Shown: positions 15,972-25,396 of the stretch, piece by piece
Layout of the letters: every line of letters starts with the position of its first letter
How positions within the stretch are numbered: position 1 is the stretch's first letter
Assembly: GCA_964392465.1 (NCBI GenBank)
Contig: CAYMPC010000003.1
Location: 1 to 47,690, forward strand
Source of the DNA: JAAXVZ01 sp964392465
Lineage (GTDB): Archaea > Nanobdellota > Nanobdellia > Woesearchaeales > GW2011-AR15
Length of the DNA stretch: 47,690 bases
Reading direction: 5' to 3'
Position numbers and translations under genes: made by a program
Notes under the pieces: model-generated
What the model was told of the DNA's origin: nothing
The model's database searches: none
Seen by the model: only the letters and a program-made list of their open reading frames with translations

Positions 15972-18458
15972 ATGAAAAAAATAATACCTTTGAACTATGA
16001 ATTAAGTTTTGAACCAGATCTTACAACATTTAAATTTGAGGGAAAGGAAAAACTTCTCCTAGATATAAAAGAACCGACAAAAAAAATCGTACTTAATGCA
16101 GCAGAGCTTGAGATAAAAGCTTGCTCTCTTTTTATCAATAACAGAAATCTTACACCTGAAATAAAACTAGATAGTGAAGAGGAAGAACTTAGTTTGTCAT
16201 TTACTGAAACACTTTCAGGAAAAGCCATTCTCTCAGTTGATTTCACAGGCACTTTAAATGACCAATTGGTCGGTTTATATAGAAGTAAATATCATGTTGG
16301 TGAAAAAGAAAAATTCATGGCTACAAGCCAATTTGAAGCTGCAGATGCAAGAAGAGCCTTTCCTTGCTTTGATGAACCAGAAGCAAAGTCCACCTTTGAT
16401 ATAACTCTTATCACAAAAAACAATGAGACTGCAATTTCAAATATGCCAGTAAAGGAAGAAAAAGTGATTGATAATAATAGAAAAAGTTTTGTCTTCGAAA
16501 AGACTCCTTTTATGTCAACCTATCTTCTTTATTTATCTATAGGTGAATTTGAATATATAGAAGAGAGAACAGGAAAAGCATTAATAAGAGTTATTACAAC
16601 TCCTGGAAAAAAAGAGCAAGGAAGATTTGCATTGGAATTAGGGAAAAAATTCCTGGAGTTCTATGAACACTATTTCCAAATTCCCTATCCTCTGCCCAAA
16701 ATGGATTTAATTGCTATTCCGGATTTTGCTGCGGGTGCAATGGAAAATTGGGGGGCTATTACTTTTAGAGAAAATGCTCTTTTATTTGATACAAAATTCT
16801 CATCTACTGCAACAAAACAAAGAATTGCTGAAATAATTGCCCATGAAATAGCCCATCAGTGGTTTGGAAATCTTGTTACAATGAAGTGGTGGAATGACTT
16901 GTGGCTAAATGAAAGTTTTGCCACATATATGGCAACAAAAGCAGTTGATTCTGTCTTCCCTGAATTTGATTTTTGGAGCCAATTCATGAGTGATTCAACT
17001 GAATCTGCAATGAGGCTTGATTCTTTGAAATCCTCTCATCCGATTGAGGCAAAGGTAAAAACACCTAAAGAGATTGCTGAAATATTCGACGATATAAGCT
17101 ATGATAAGGGTGGTTCTATATTAAGAATGCTCAATAATTACCTAGGAGAAAACGACTTCATTGAAGGAATAAAAAGTTATCTCAACAAATACAAATATTC
17201 AAATACTGAATCTGTTGATCTTTGGGATTCTTTTGAAAAAGCATCTGAAAAACCTGTAAAAGAAATGCTGAAAAACTGGATAAAAAACACAGGTTATCCT
17301 CTTGTTGAAATAAAAGAAAAAAGAAATGAATTAGAAGTAACACAGTCAAGATTCCTTCTTGAAAAGCAAAATACAAATGATACTTGGAGCATCCCTTTTT
17401 CAATATCTTTCGAAAACAAAAAAATCTCTTTGCTTTTAGAAAACTCTTCTTCAAAAATAAAAAAGGAAACTAATTTTTATAAAGCAAATGAAGGACAATA
17501 TGGATTTTACAGAGTAAAATACCCTGCATCTGCATTAGCAGAATTAAAATCAAAGATCAAAAGCAGACAATTATCAAATATAGACAGATGGGGCATACAA
17601 AATGATTTCTATGCCTTATGCAAATCTGGAGAAGCTGCAACAAAAGAATATCTTGAATTAGCTGAAGCTTATATTGGAGACGAGGATTTCCTTGTGTGTT
17701 CAGATATACAAGACAATCTTGCTTCATACTATTATAATTCTTATTATGAGAAATTCAATTCTCAAATAATAGAATACAATAAAAAATTCCTGAAAGCTAT
17801 TTTTGATAAATTGACATGGGAGGTAAAAAAAGGAGAAAGACACACTACGCCTATGCTGAGAGGGAAGACACTTGCTTTCCTGGGAAAAATGGGAGATGAA
17901 AAAATAATTGAAGAAAGCAAAAGAAGATTTGATATTTATGTCAAAGAAAAAAAACTCACTCCTGATCTCCAATCTCCTGTCTTTAGTCTTATGGCATGGA
18001 ACGGAGATGAAAGACTATATAACTTGTTTAAAGAGTTATACAAAAAAGCAAAAACCCAAGAGGAAAAAATAAGATTCTTGGGTGCAATCTCTTCTTTCAA
18101 AAATAAGGATCTGCTCCAAAAGACCTTTGATTTCATGCTGTCTGATGAAATAAGATATTCTGACATGATTTATCCTATTGCATATCTTGCAGGAAATCCT
18201 GTTGCCAAGCCAATGCTATGGCCTTGGACAAAAGCCAATTGGAAAATACTTGAAGAAAGACTTGGAGAGACAAAAATGCTATTAAGAAGAATAATAAATA
18301 ATCTTGCTGTTCTCTCTGATGAAAAAAGTGAGAAGGATATAACAGAATTCTTCAAGAAGAATCCAACAAAAGGCATTGAGATGTCTCTTGCTCAATCATT
18401 AGAAAAAATAAAGATTAACACAAAATATCTTGAAAGGATGAGAAAAGAGTTTTCTTAA
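15972..18458 (+). CDS. M1 family zinc aminopeptidase (tricorn factor F2/F3-like)
   Basis: The 828-residue protein removes N-terminal residues from peptides, probably the cytoplasmic products of the proteasome. The substrate-binding G-A-M-E-N motif is at 255-259, the zinc site is H291-E292-x2-H295, and the third ligand is E314 in WLNESFATYMA. A C-terminal helical ERAP1-like region spans about 500-828. Length is normal for archaeal F2/F3 factors (about 780-830). No signal peptide is present. The gene is monocistronic, followed by a T-run from 18459 that may terminate transcription before the convergent endonuclease IV gene. Confidence 0.97.
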   Translation: MKKIIPLNYELSFEPDLTTFKFEGKEKLLLDIKEPTKKIVLNAAELEIKACSLFINNRNLTPEIKLDSEEEELSLSFTETLSGKAILSVDFTGTLNDQLVGLYRSKYHVGEKEKFMATSQFEAADARRAFPCFDEPEAKSTFDITLITKNNETAISNMPVKEEKVIDNNRKSFVFEKTPFMSTYLLYLSIGEFEYIEERTGKALIRVITTPGKKEQGRFALELGKKFLEFYEHYFQIPYPLPKMDLIAIPDFAAGAMENWGAITFRENALLFDTKFSSTATKQRIAEIIAHEIAHQWFGNLVTMKWWNDLWLNESFATYMATKAVDSVFPEFDFWSQFMSDSTESAMRLDSLKSSHPIEAKVKTPKEIAEIFDDISYDKGGSILRMLNNYLGENDFIEGIKSYLNKYKYSNTESVDLWDSFEKASEKPVKEMLKNWIKNTGYPLVEIKEKRNELEVTQSRFLLEKQNTNDTWSIPFSISFENKKISLLLENSSSKIKKETNFYKANEGQYGFYRVKYPASALAELKSKIKSRQLSNIDRWGIQNDFYALCKSGEAATKEYLELAEAYIGDEDFLVCSDIQDNLASYYYNSYYEKFNSQIIEYNKKFLKAIFDKLTWEVKKGERHTTPMLRGKTLAFLGKMGDEKIIEESKRRFDIYVKEKKLTPDLQSPVFSLMAWNGDERLYNLFKELYKKAKTQEEKIRFLGAISSFKNKDLLQKTFDFMLSDEIRYSDMIYPIAYLAGNPVAKPMLWPWTKANWKILEERLGETKMLLRRIINNLAVLSDEKSEKDITEFFKKNPTKGIEMSLAQSLEKIKINTKYLERMRKEFS

Positions 18459-18484
18459 TTTTTTTTATTTAGAGAATTTAGACA

Positions 18485-19324
18485 TTATGTTTTAGAATAT
18501 ATTCTTTTTAGTAACAAAGCATCTTCTTCAATATTTGGGCTCTCAGAAATAACAACACCTTTTATTTTGAAATCTTTCCAGACTTTAACCAAGTCTTTAT
18601 AGTTCATATCCGATTCTTCCAAAATTAAGTGATTTCTTTCTCCTTTTTCTGTATAATTTATGCCAGATAAATGTATATGCATATTGTTTAGTCCTTCTTT
18701 TCCTAGGTAATTTTCAACCTTCTCCAAAACTTCTCTGAATTCTTTCTCTGTATTATACTTACCTCCTGATCTCGCATGGATATGTGAAAAATCAAACACT
18801 GGCATGACCCCTTTTATTTCCTGACTTATTTTCAAAAGCTCATCAACATTGCCAAATTGCGTTTCCTTCCCTGTTGTTTCGGGTCGCAACCAAACATCAT
18901 ATCCTTTTTCATCCATATTTTCTCTTATCTCTTTTATTCCTTTTTTGATAGTCTCAAAAACTCTTTCTTTTTCCATATTAAGATAAAAACCAGGATGAAA
19001 GCAGACACTATATCCTCCGCATAGATTAAGTATTTCTGCTGATTTTTCAATCCTTCCCTTGCTTGCTTGCATCTTTTCAGGTTCTATAGCATTAAGATTA
19101 ATAAAATAAGGAGCATGGCATGTTAAAAATATATTATTGCTCTCTGCCTGTTTTTTAATCAGCGGTGCTTTTTCTTTTGTTATATTGATATTATGGACAA
19201 ACTCTAATTCCATACATTCAAGATCAAGCTCTCTTACTCTTGAGATTCCATTTAAAGTATTCCTATCTATTGTAGATAATGGTACTCCTGCTGTTCCGAA
19301 TAACAAGGAATTAGGCTGTTTCAT
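18485..19324 (-). CDS. nfo: Endonuclease IV-like AP endonuclease
   Basis: This 279-residue TIM-barrel protein fits endonuclease IV, which cleaves at abasic sites. Metal-ligand positions resemble E. coli Nfo: H70, H110, E149, D178, H181, H216 and E261. At the site equivalent to the D-x-H ligand pair it reads E229-R-N-H232 rather than D-R-H, a small deviation. Other sugar-isomerase-like barrels are possible but fit less well. It follows secY on the same strand with a 69-bp gap holding a T-rich stretch, so it may have its own promoter. Confidence 0.8.
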   Translation of the reverse strand: MKQPNSLLFGTAGVPLSTIDRNTLNGISRVRELDLECMELEFVHNINITKEKAPLIKKQAESNNIFLTCHAPYFINLNAIEPEKMQASKGRIEKSAEILNLCGGYSVCFHPGFYLNMEKERVFETIKKGIKEIRENMDEKGYDVWLRPETTGKETQFGNVDELLKISQEIKGVMPVFDFSHIHARSGGKYNTEKEFREVLEKVENYLGKEGLNNMHIHLSGINYTEKGERNHLILEESDMNYKDLVKVWKDFKIKGVVISESPNIEEDALLLKRIYSKT

Positions 19325-19393
19325 AGAAAAAAATATTATTTAATTTTATATAAAGATTATGTATAATAACGTATAATAGAAAAAATATTAAAA

Positions 19394-20827
19394 TTACTTA
19401 CCCATGAATTTTCTCATCATTGGGTTCATATCATAAAGGTGCTCTCTTGCAATGTCTTCATACAATTTATAGACAATCATAACTGTTAATAAAATTCCTG
19501 TTCCTCTTGATAATGCGCCCATTAAATCTGCTGCTGCTGCTAAAAATCCTACAGCAATAGCTCCCATTACAGTTAAAGGCATGATATATCTATCAAGCAA
19601 TCTCTCTAAAATTCTTTTATCCTTTCTAAATCCTGGAATTTGAAGCCCTGAAGACATTATTTGGTTGGCAAGGCTTCCTGAATCCATTCCTGAAGTTTGC
19701 ACCCAAAATATGGAAAATAAAACAGATCCTCCTATCATAAGGAGAATGTATATTAATGAATTAACAAGAGTTGGCCAAATAATAGACCATTGTCCTCCGC
19801 TTTGAAATAATGTGTTAACAAGATTCGGCCCATTTAAGACAGCGACTAAACCTGTGGGAACGCCTCCTGCAGTATATCCCCCTATTATAGGTAATGGGTT
19901 CCCTCCTGTCCAGTTTTGCAGTAATCTAACCCATAATTGCAATGTTGCAAATAAAGAAGCAACTAAAATAACTGGAATGTTACTGGTATAAATAAATTGA
20001 AGTGGCCATCTTATACCGTGACCTCTAACTCTTCCAAAAGACAACGGAATTTCTATTTTCATTGCTTGTGCATACACTGCCATTCCGAAAATAACAATTG
20101 TAGCAAGTATTGTAATAAAAGCTATGCCTGCCCCTGTAATATCTCCATTTGTAATAGAAGCTATCATGCCCCATAAGGTTCCAACAATTGGACCCTGAAA
20201 AGTAGATTCCCAAACAAGATTTCCTGCTGTGTCTGTAAATGAAATCAATCTTATAAGTATCTGTTTACTAATCCCTGCTGCGATAAACAGTGAAATACCT
20301 GAGCCAAACCCCCACTTACTTACTATCTCATCCATAAATAAAACAATCATACCTCCCAATAATAACTCAAATATCAGCAGAAACTGAAATTGCAACTTTA
20401 ATGCACCTGTTACTCCGACAGGTGGCATTATCCCTCCCATAAAAACATAAATTGCTGATTCAAATATAATAAAGAAAATGGAGAACAATTTCTGAAATCC
20501 CTGAAACTTTCTTTTCCCCTCATGGGAGGTTAAATCAAATTTAAATATTCCTGCTCCGTTTAATAGCTGTAATATAATGGACCCTGTGACAATTGGACCT
20601 ATCCCTAAAGAAAGCAAAGAACCAAACTCTGCACCCAAGATAATAGAAAGATATTCAAATTGTGCCAGGGTGTTTTCTCCCAGTGGCCAAAGAGGAATCA
20701 TTCCTAATATAAAAAATAAGACAAGAACAATTAAAGTCCATTTTAATCTTTCATTAAAAGGTAATCTTTTTTGTTTTGGTGATTCAACTTCAGGAAGATT
20801 TAAAATGATATTATCAAAAAGTCCCAT
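19394..20827 (-). CDS. secY: Preprotein translocase subunit SecY
   Basis: SecY forms the protein-conducting channel of the Sec translocon. The 477-residue protein has about ten transmembrane helices and archaeal features: an N-terminal NLPEVESPKQKRLPFNERL, a plug-region GAEFGSLLSLGIGPIVTGS, and a cytosolic loop with GRVRGHG near 268 that contacts the ribosome. It is the last gene of the ribosomal superoperon, 53 bp after rpl15. In many archaea adk and DUF106 follow secY; here an AP endonuclease does. Confidence 0.97.
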   Translation of the reverse strand: MGLFDNIILNLPEVESPKQKRLPFNERLKWTLIVLVLFFILGMIPLWPLGENTLAQFEYLSIILGAEFGSLLSLGIGPIVTGSIILQLLNGAGIFKFDLTSHEGKRKFQGFQKLFSIFFIIFESAIYVFMGGIMPPVGVTGALKLQFQFLLIFELLLGGMIVLFMDEIVSKWGFGSGISLFIAAGISKQILIRLISFTDTAGNLVWESTFQGPIVGTLWGMIASITNGDITGAGIAFITILATIVIFGMAVYAQAMKIEIPLSFGRVRGHGIRWPLQFIYTSNIPVILVASLFATLQLWVRLLQNWTGGNPLPIIGGYTAGGVPTGLVAVLNGPNLVNTLFQSGGQWSIIWPTLVNSLIYILLMIGGSVLFSIFWVQTSGMDSGSLANQIMSSGLQIPGFRKDKRILERLLDRYIMPLTVMGAIAVGFLAAAADLMGALSRGTGILLTVMIVYKLYEDIAREHLYDMNPMMRKFMGK

Positions 20828-20880
20828 TTTATAATAATAAGAAAAAATACTCCTTTTTAATTCTATTTATTTTATTGATT

Positions 20881-21339
20881 TTATTCTGAGGGGGATTTTT
20901 CTTTTAATTCTATCTTTCCGCCTGCTGCTTCTATTTTTGAAATTGCATTTTCGCTTGCAGAATCAACTATTACTTGAAGCTTGATTTTTAGGTCTCCTTT
21001 TGATAATAATTTGGAATAACCCAAAGAGGATAAATCAATTAAAAATACTTCTCCTTCTCTCTTCATGGTGCCATCTTTCAAGAAAGTGGCTAGTTTGTCC
21101 TGAATTTGCTGTATATTTATTGTTCTAATTTTTTCTGCCCTTGATTTAAAACCATATTTGCCAAGGTAATCTTTTTGGCCTTTTGTGATTTGCATAAGTT
21201 TTGCAGATCCCCTTTTACCTATATTTGATCGGCCAAATCCTCCTCGGTGGCCTGAGCCCCTATGCTTCTTTTTTGAGCCGTAACCTGCTGTTTTTTTTGC
21301 TGCCCTTGCCCTTGATCTCTTGGTTCTTTTGGTCTGCAT
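20881..21339 (-). CDS. rpl15: Large-subunit ribosomal protein uL15
   Basis: The 152-residue protein has the glycine-rich basic N-terminus of uL15 (GYGSKKKHRGSGHRGGFG near 20-37) and GKRGSAKLMQI, followed by a C-terminal globular part with DLSSLGYSKLLSKGDL. It binds domain II of 23S rRNA. It follows rpl30 by one base and precedes secY, the standard archaeal order. Confidence 0.96.
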   Translation of the reverse strand: MQTKRTKRSRARAAKKTAGYGSKKKHRGSGHRGGFGRSNIGKRGSAKLMQITKGQKDYLGKYGFKSRAEKIRTINIQQIQDKLATFLKDGTMKREGEVFLIDLSSLGYSKLLSKGDLKIKLQVIVDSASENAISKIEAAGGKIELKEKSPSE

Positions 21340-21340
21340 T

Positions 21341-21805
21341 TTAAATCATCCTTTTAATCAAATCATTTATCTTCTCTCCTCTATAACCTAATGCGCCTCC
21401 TTCATTAAACCCATATTTGACGCCATTTCTGCCATATCCTTTTTTTGGAGGAGATAATCTAAAATATCTTTTATAACTTTTTCCTTCATAAACTATGCAT
21501 TTTTCATATTCTATTTTTCCTTTCTTATCTTTTGTCCTTTCTTTGAAGAGTTCTCCTCTTTTCTTAAAAAGTTCGTCTCTGCTTTCTTTAGAAATCTCTC
21601 CCCATGTAACATAATCTTTAACTGAAATAATCGCTCCTCTGTTTGAAGGAGTCTCTTCCAAAATTATACATCTGTTTTTTTGGTGAAGATTTAAATGCCT
21701 AAATGTTTCTTTTACTTCCTTTCTTAAGTTTACTTCTCCCCTTACCCTTATAACTGCTAAAAGAGTGTCTTTACTTTTTTCTTGTCTCTTTTCTTCTTTT
21801 TCCAT
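21341..21805 (-). CDS. rpl30: Large-subunit ribosomal protein uL30
   Basis: This 154-residue archaeal-length uL30 starts with a charged extension of about 14 residues. LLAVIRVRGEVNLRKEVKET and LNLHQKNRCIILEE are the conserved ferredoxin-like core, followed by the archaeal insertion and the end GYRGEKINDLIKRMI. The start lies inside the 3' end of rps5 (35-base overlap), so the two are translationally coupled. Confidence 0.95.
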   Translation of the reverse strand: MEKEEKRQEKSKDTLLAVIRVRGEVNLRKEVKETFRHLNLHQKNRCIILEETPSNRGAIISVKDYVTWGEISKESRDELFKKRGELFKERTKDKKGKIEYEKCIVYEGKSYKRYFRLSPPKKGYGRNGVKYGFNEGGALGYRGEKINDLIKRMI

Positions 21806-22634
21806 CTTTCTTTACCTCTTTAGGTTTTTCTTCTGATTGTGTTGCTGTTTTATTCAGGCTTTCAACTTTTTCTTTTTCTGTAGGACCATCTATTGCGCTT
21901 AATCTCTGATAGTGTATCTCCTGCAACTTCGTACTCATTAATTTTTTCAAGGCATCTTCTGCTGCTTTTATCAAATTGATTTTTGTTCTTGACTGGCCAT
22001 ATGTTTTTGACCACGCATCTTTTACTCCAGCTAATTCTAGAATTTTTGCGATTTCTTTATCTACTCTAAGTCCTGTTCCTTTTGGTGCAGGAACTAATTT
22101 TATTATTGAAGATCCACACTTTCCTTCAACTTTAAAGGGTAAAGAATGTGGTTCTCCGCATCCGCATTCCCAACTTCCGCATCCTCTTCTTATCTTAAAG
22201 ATATTAAATTTTGCATTCCTTATTGCTTTTTCTCTTGCCGGAACTGTCTCTTTAGATTTCCCATACCCCAATCCAATAATTCCTTTTTTATTTCCAACTA
22301 CTGCCAATGTTGCAAATCTTGGTTTATTTCCTTCTTTTGTCTTTTTTTGAGTTTGTCTGAAAATCCTTCTTTTTCCTCCCCCAAATTTTCCTTTTGCTTG
22401 ACCAATTAAAAGCAAGTCGTTTTGAAGGTCTGGAATTAAAGTATCTAGAATCCCTTTTTCCATTATAACATATCCATTATCAAGAATAAAATTTATATCT
22501 GTAATCTCGCCTGATGCTACTCTTTTTCCAAGTTCTGTTTTTGGTTTCCACTCTGATTCTTTTATAATTATTGGTGCATCTTCATCTACTAAAACACTCA
22601 TTTCTTCTGTTTCTTTTTTGTTTTTATCGACCAT
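21771..22634 (-). CDS. rps5: Small-subunit ribosomal protein uS5
   Basis: The 287-residue uS5 is long for archaea (about 210-235) because of a charged N-terminal extension and a Lys/Glu-rich tail after about 245. The double-stranded RNA-binding core has FGGGKRRIFRQTQKKTKEG and FATLAVVGNKKGIIGLGYGKS. The archaeal CGSWECGCGEPHSLPF and PAPKGTGLRVDKEIAKIL follow. I use ATG 22634, which follows the recurring TGATTAAAATGG junction; an ATG three codons upstream overlaps the rpl18 stop and is also possible. Confidence 0.95.
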   Translation of the reverse strand: MVDKNKKETEEMSVLVDEDAPIIIKESEWKPKTELGKRVASGEITDINFILDNGYVIMEKGILDTLIPDLQNDLLLIGQAKGKFGGGKRRIFRQTQKKTKEGNKPRFATLAVVGNKKGIIGLGYGKSKETVPAREKAIRNAKFNIFKIRRGCGSWECGCGEPHSLPFKVEGKCGSSIIKLVPAPKGTGLRVDKEIAKILELAGVKDAWSKTYGQSRTKINLIKAAEDALKKLMSTKLQEIHYQRLSAIDGPTEKEKVESLNKTATQSEEKPKEVKKDGKRRKETRKK

Positions 22635-22639
22635 TTTAA

Positions 22640-23170
22640 TCATTCTGATAATATTTTTTGTTTTGCTTTTTCAAAAGATTCCTGGAGTTTTACAGATTTT
22701 TTATCTTCTTTAGAGAGAGTTTTTACATATTCTTCTATGTGCTTACCAAAAACCCTATCTTCTTTTGGAACAACTTCTTCTGAAAATTTTATTTTAAGTC
22801 CCGCGTCTGCTGCTCCTTTCACAACCGCAAATATTTTTGATCCTTTTATTGGAGCTTGTAATCCTATGTCTGTTATTGCTTCCTGGCCTTTTGTTCTTGA
22901 ACCTATTAATAATCCCGTAAGATATGCCGCGGGTGTGTTGCCTGTGCTTAACTCCCATCCGTATTTTGCCAATTCTTTAGAATGTGCTGATTTTATTATA
23001 ATATCTCCTTGTTCACCATATTGAATGAGCTGAACCAACATATGTTTATTTGATTTTCTGATTACTAACCTTGGTAATTTAGATTTTAAGATAACCAATC
23101 TTGATTTATAATCTGTTCTTCCTTCTCTCTTTCTCCTATATTGTGCCGTAAATATTTTTTTGTTTGCCAT
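22640..23170 (-). CDS. rpl18: Large-subunit ribosomal protein uL18
   Basis: The 176-residue protein binds 5S rRNA. YRRKREGRTDYKSRL at 11-25 and LPRLVIRKSNKHMLVQLIQY near 33-52 are the archaeal/eukaryotic uL18 signature, followed by NTPAAYLTGLLIG. Length is typical of archaeal proteins. It sits between rpl19e and rps5. Confidence 0.96.
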   Translation of the reverse strand: MANKKIFTAQYRRKREGRTDYKSRLVILKSKLPRLVIRKSNKHMLVQLIQYGEQGDIIIKSAHSKELAKYGWELSTGNTPAAYLTGLLIGSRTKGQEAITDIGLQAPIKGSKIFAVVKGAADAGLKIKFSEEVVPKEDRVFGKHIEEYVKTLSKEDKKSVKLQESFEKAKQKILSE

Positions 23171-23177
23171 TTTTTAC

Positions 23178-23624
23178 CTATTTGACTAATTTGTGCTCTG
23201 TTAAATATAATTTAATGTGCCTTTTACTTCTAAAAAAACCGCCTTTAGATTTCATATACAAATTTTTATACACTTCTTGTGTAATTTTATTTTTTTTCTT
23301 GAGGTTTTTTAAAAAAGTTCTCTGCAACCTCATTTTATTAATCCATGTTCTTTTTGGTTTTAATCTAGCGTTTGCGCTTCCTTTTCTTGAACCTTGTCCT
23401 CTTTTTCTTCCTTTTAGTTTTTGTGCTTTATTTTTTCTTATTCTGGCTTTTGAAATACCTTTATCTTGTTCAAGTAGTATTGCATCATCTTTTATTAATG
23501 CCCTTATATCTGCTCTTGTTATTGCTTCCTTAATTTTATCTAGTTTCAAAAGATTGAACTTTATTTTCTTAGAGGATCTTTTTGAGATCTTTGCTGCTAA
23601 TCTTTTTTGGATTTTTGATTTCAT
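23178..23624 (-). CDS. rpl19e: Large-subunit ribosomal protein eL19
   Basis: The 148-residue eL19 is found only in archaea and eukaryotes. It has the basic helix KSKIQKRLAAKISKRSSKK, ITRADIRALIKDDAI, the KGRKRGQGSRKGSANAR stretch near 92 and the long C-terminal basic helices. It follows rpl32e and precedes rpl18 as in other archaea. Confidence 0.97.
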   Translation of the reverse strand: MKSKIQKRLAAKISKRSSKKIKFNLLKLDKIKEAITRADIRALIKDDAILLEQDKGISKARIRKNKAQKLKGRKRGQGSRKGSANARLKPKRTWINKMRLQRTFLKNLKKKNKITQEVYKNLYMKSKGGFFRSKRHIKLYLTEHKLVK

Positions 23625-23633
23625 TTTTGATCA

Positions 23634-24200
23634 TTAAAATTTTTTTGTTAATAGTTTATCTATCTCTTTTTTTTCTAATTTTTTCTTCTCTTCTTCACTT
23701 AATTTGTCTTCAATAGATTCGTCTTTTTTCTCAGATTGCTTCTTTTGTTCTATTTTTTCTTTTTTTCCTTCTTGTTTGCCTTTTCTTGTTTCTCTTAACT
23801 TCTTTTTTTCTTGCATATATTCTTCTGGATTTTTTATATTTAAGATAGTAACCTTGTTTTTGATTAATTCCTCAATCAAAATAAGTTTCTTTTTTAATCC
23901 CATTTTCCCCGAGATAATTGCCCCGTTCTCTTTTGGATTAATGTTTTTAATGTCCTTGATATTTTTTACAACAACAATAGATAAGCCGGATTTATGTATT
24001 CCTCTTAAAACTCTTGGGCTTCCGTATCCTGGTTCTACTATTGCCTGTCTCTGCATTCTTTTTCTTTGCTTTGAATCCCATCCTCTTGGTTTTCTCCACA
24101 CTTTTGATAGTCTCTTTTTTTTATAAGAGTCTTGGCGCAAAAATTTAGGGTTTTTTGCCTTTTTCCTTTTTTTAAAGTCTAATAATTTTTGATCGGTCAT
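23634..24200 (-). CDS. rpl32e: Large-subunit ribosomal protein eL32
   Basis: The first 125 residues of this 188-residue protein match eL32: FLRQDSYKKKRLSKVWRKPRG, QAIVEPGYGSPRVLRGIHKSG and GAIISGKMGLKKK. Residues about 130-185 form a highly charged Lys/Glu coiled-coil-like tail not usual for the family. It lies one base after rpl6 and ten bases before rpl19e. Confidence 0.94.
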   Translation of the reverse strand: MTDQKLLDFKKRKKAKNPKFLRQDSYKKKRLSKVWRKPRGWDSKQRKRMQRQAIVEPGYGSPRVLRGIHKSGLSIVVVKNIKDIKNINPKENGAIISGKMGLKKKLILIEELIKNKVTILNIKNPEEYMQEKKKLRETRKGKQEGKKEKIEQKKQSEKKDESIEDKLSEEEKKKLEKKEIDKLLTKKF

Positions 24201-24201
24201 T

Positions 24202-24747
24202 TTATATCTTCTTTCCTGCTTTTTCTATAATATAGATACCATCCTGAAATATTCTTCTATCAAATCCAGGCCTTCTTGTTGTTTTTTCAATATCTGCGGC
24301 AACTTGGCCAGCAAGTTCTTTGTTACTGCTTTCAATAGTAATAATATTTCCATCAACTTTAACTGTCACTCCTTGCTTTAATTTTAATTGTCTTGGAACC
24401 TTTTCCCCTAAAAAGTTCTTGATTAACATTATGTTATTTGATACACTTACATTCATGGGAAAATGCCCAGAGCAAATCTTTAAAACATATACATAATGCT
24501 CACTAAGTCCAGCTATCAAATTTTTAGTATGTGCCCTATATGCGTGCAATACTGCTTTATCTTTCTTTGAGGCCGATTTGCATGAAAAGACTATTTCCCT
24601 ATCTTTTAATTCTACTTTAATAGAAGGGTTATCAAATCTTTTTATGTTTGCTCCTTTATTTCCCTTGAAAGTAAAATTATTTTTATCTTCAATAACTGAA
24701 ACTCCTTCTGGGAGCTTTACTGACTCTACTAAATCTTTTTTTGCCAT
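24202..24747 (-). CDS. rpl6: Large-subunit ribosomal protein uL6
   Basis: The 181-residue uL6 has two related domains and the archaeal end segment RRPGFDRRIFQDGIYIIEK. The middle contains HYVYVLKICSGHFPMNVS and FLGEKVPRQLKL. The start MAKKDL at 24747 is preferred over a TTG four codons upstream that overlaps the rps8 stop. Confidence 0.95.
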   Translation of the reverse strand: MAKKDLVESVKLPEGVSVIEDKNNFTFKGNKGANIKRFDNPSIKVELKDREIVFSCKSASKKDKAVLHAYRAHTKNLIAGLSEHYVYVLKICSGHFPMNVSVSNNIMLIKNFLGEKVPRQLKLKQGVTVKVDGNIITIESSNKELAGQVAADIEKTTRRPGFDRRIFQDGIYIIEKAGKKI

Positions 24748-24755
24748 TTTAATCT

Positions 24756-25148
24756 TCAATAAACATATGCTATTAATTTTCCACCAAGGTGTTTTTTCGT
24801 TGCATCCTCTTGGGTCATCATTCCTTTGTTTGTTGAAACAATCAAAAATCCAAACCCAAATGCTGGGAGGAATCTTTTCTCAAATTTTTTATATTCTTCT
24901 ACTTTTACTTTATTTCTTGGTTTTATTACGCCTGTCTGATTTATGTTTCCTAATAAACTAATTTCAAGATATCCTCCTTTTTCATCTTTAATCTCTTTTA
25001 TTTCACCAAGATAATTATTGTCTTTAATTATATTTAAAACAGCTCTTATAGTTTTTGAGTTGTGTCTAGTAACTAATTGTTTTTTTCCTTTTTTGTCTTC
25101 CATACTTATGTGTGAAAGCACATTTGCTAATGAATCGTTGAGTACCAT
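24756..25148 (-). CDS. rps8: Small-subunit ribosomal protein uS8
   Basis: The 130-residue protein matches archaeal uS8, which binds the central domain of 16S rRNA. It has LNDSLANVLSHISMED, the VIKPRNKVKVEEYKKFEKRF region, and the conserved FGFLIVSTNKGMMTQEDA followed by GGKLIAYVY. ATG 25148 is taken; a GTG three codons upstream would overlap the rps14 stop. Confidence 0.96.
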   Translation of the reverse strand: MVLNDSLANVLSHISMEDKKGKKQLVTRHNSKTIRAVLNIIKDNNYLGEIKEIKDEKGGYLEISLLGNINQTGVIKPRNKVKVEEYKKFEKRFLPAFGFGFLIVSTNKGMMTQEDATKKHLGGKLIAYVY

Positions 25149-25156
25149 TTTTTTCA

Positions 25157-25393
25157 CTAATTATATTTTTTAAATCCTATTTTTGTTGAAATTTCTCTAA
25201 AGCAACACCTACAATATTTTAAATTATATTGACCTACAAATCCTCCTACTCCTGTTCTGCCGCACCTTGTACATTTTAAGGTTTGTCTCCCACAAGATCT
25301 TTGCTTAGGTAAATTGTATTTTCTAAACCTCTTTAGTTTCTGTGGTTTTTTCATAAGCTGTTTAAGCATCTTGTTTGGGTCTGATGTTGTCAT
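25157..25393 (-). CDS. rps14: Small-subunit ribosomal protein uS14 (zinc-binding)
   Basis: The last 45 residues match uS14: CGRQTLKCTRCGRTGVGG and YCRCCFREISTKIGFKKY, with the zinc-binding C-x2-C and C-x2-C pairs. At 78 residues it is longer than most archaeal uS14 proteins (about 50-56) owing to an N-terminal basic extension. The position between rpl5 and rps8 is standard. Confidence 0.95.
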   Translation of the reverse strand: MTTSDPNKMLKQLMKKPQKLKRFRKYNLPKQRSCGRQTLKCTRCGRTGVGGFVGQYNLKYCRCCFREISTKIGFKKYN

Positions 25394-25396
25394 TTA

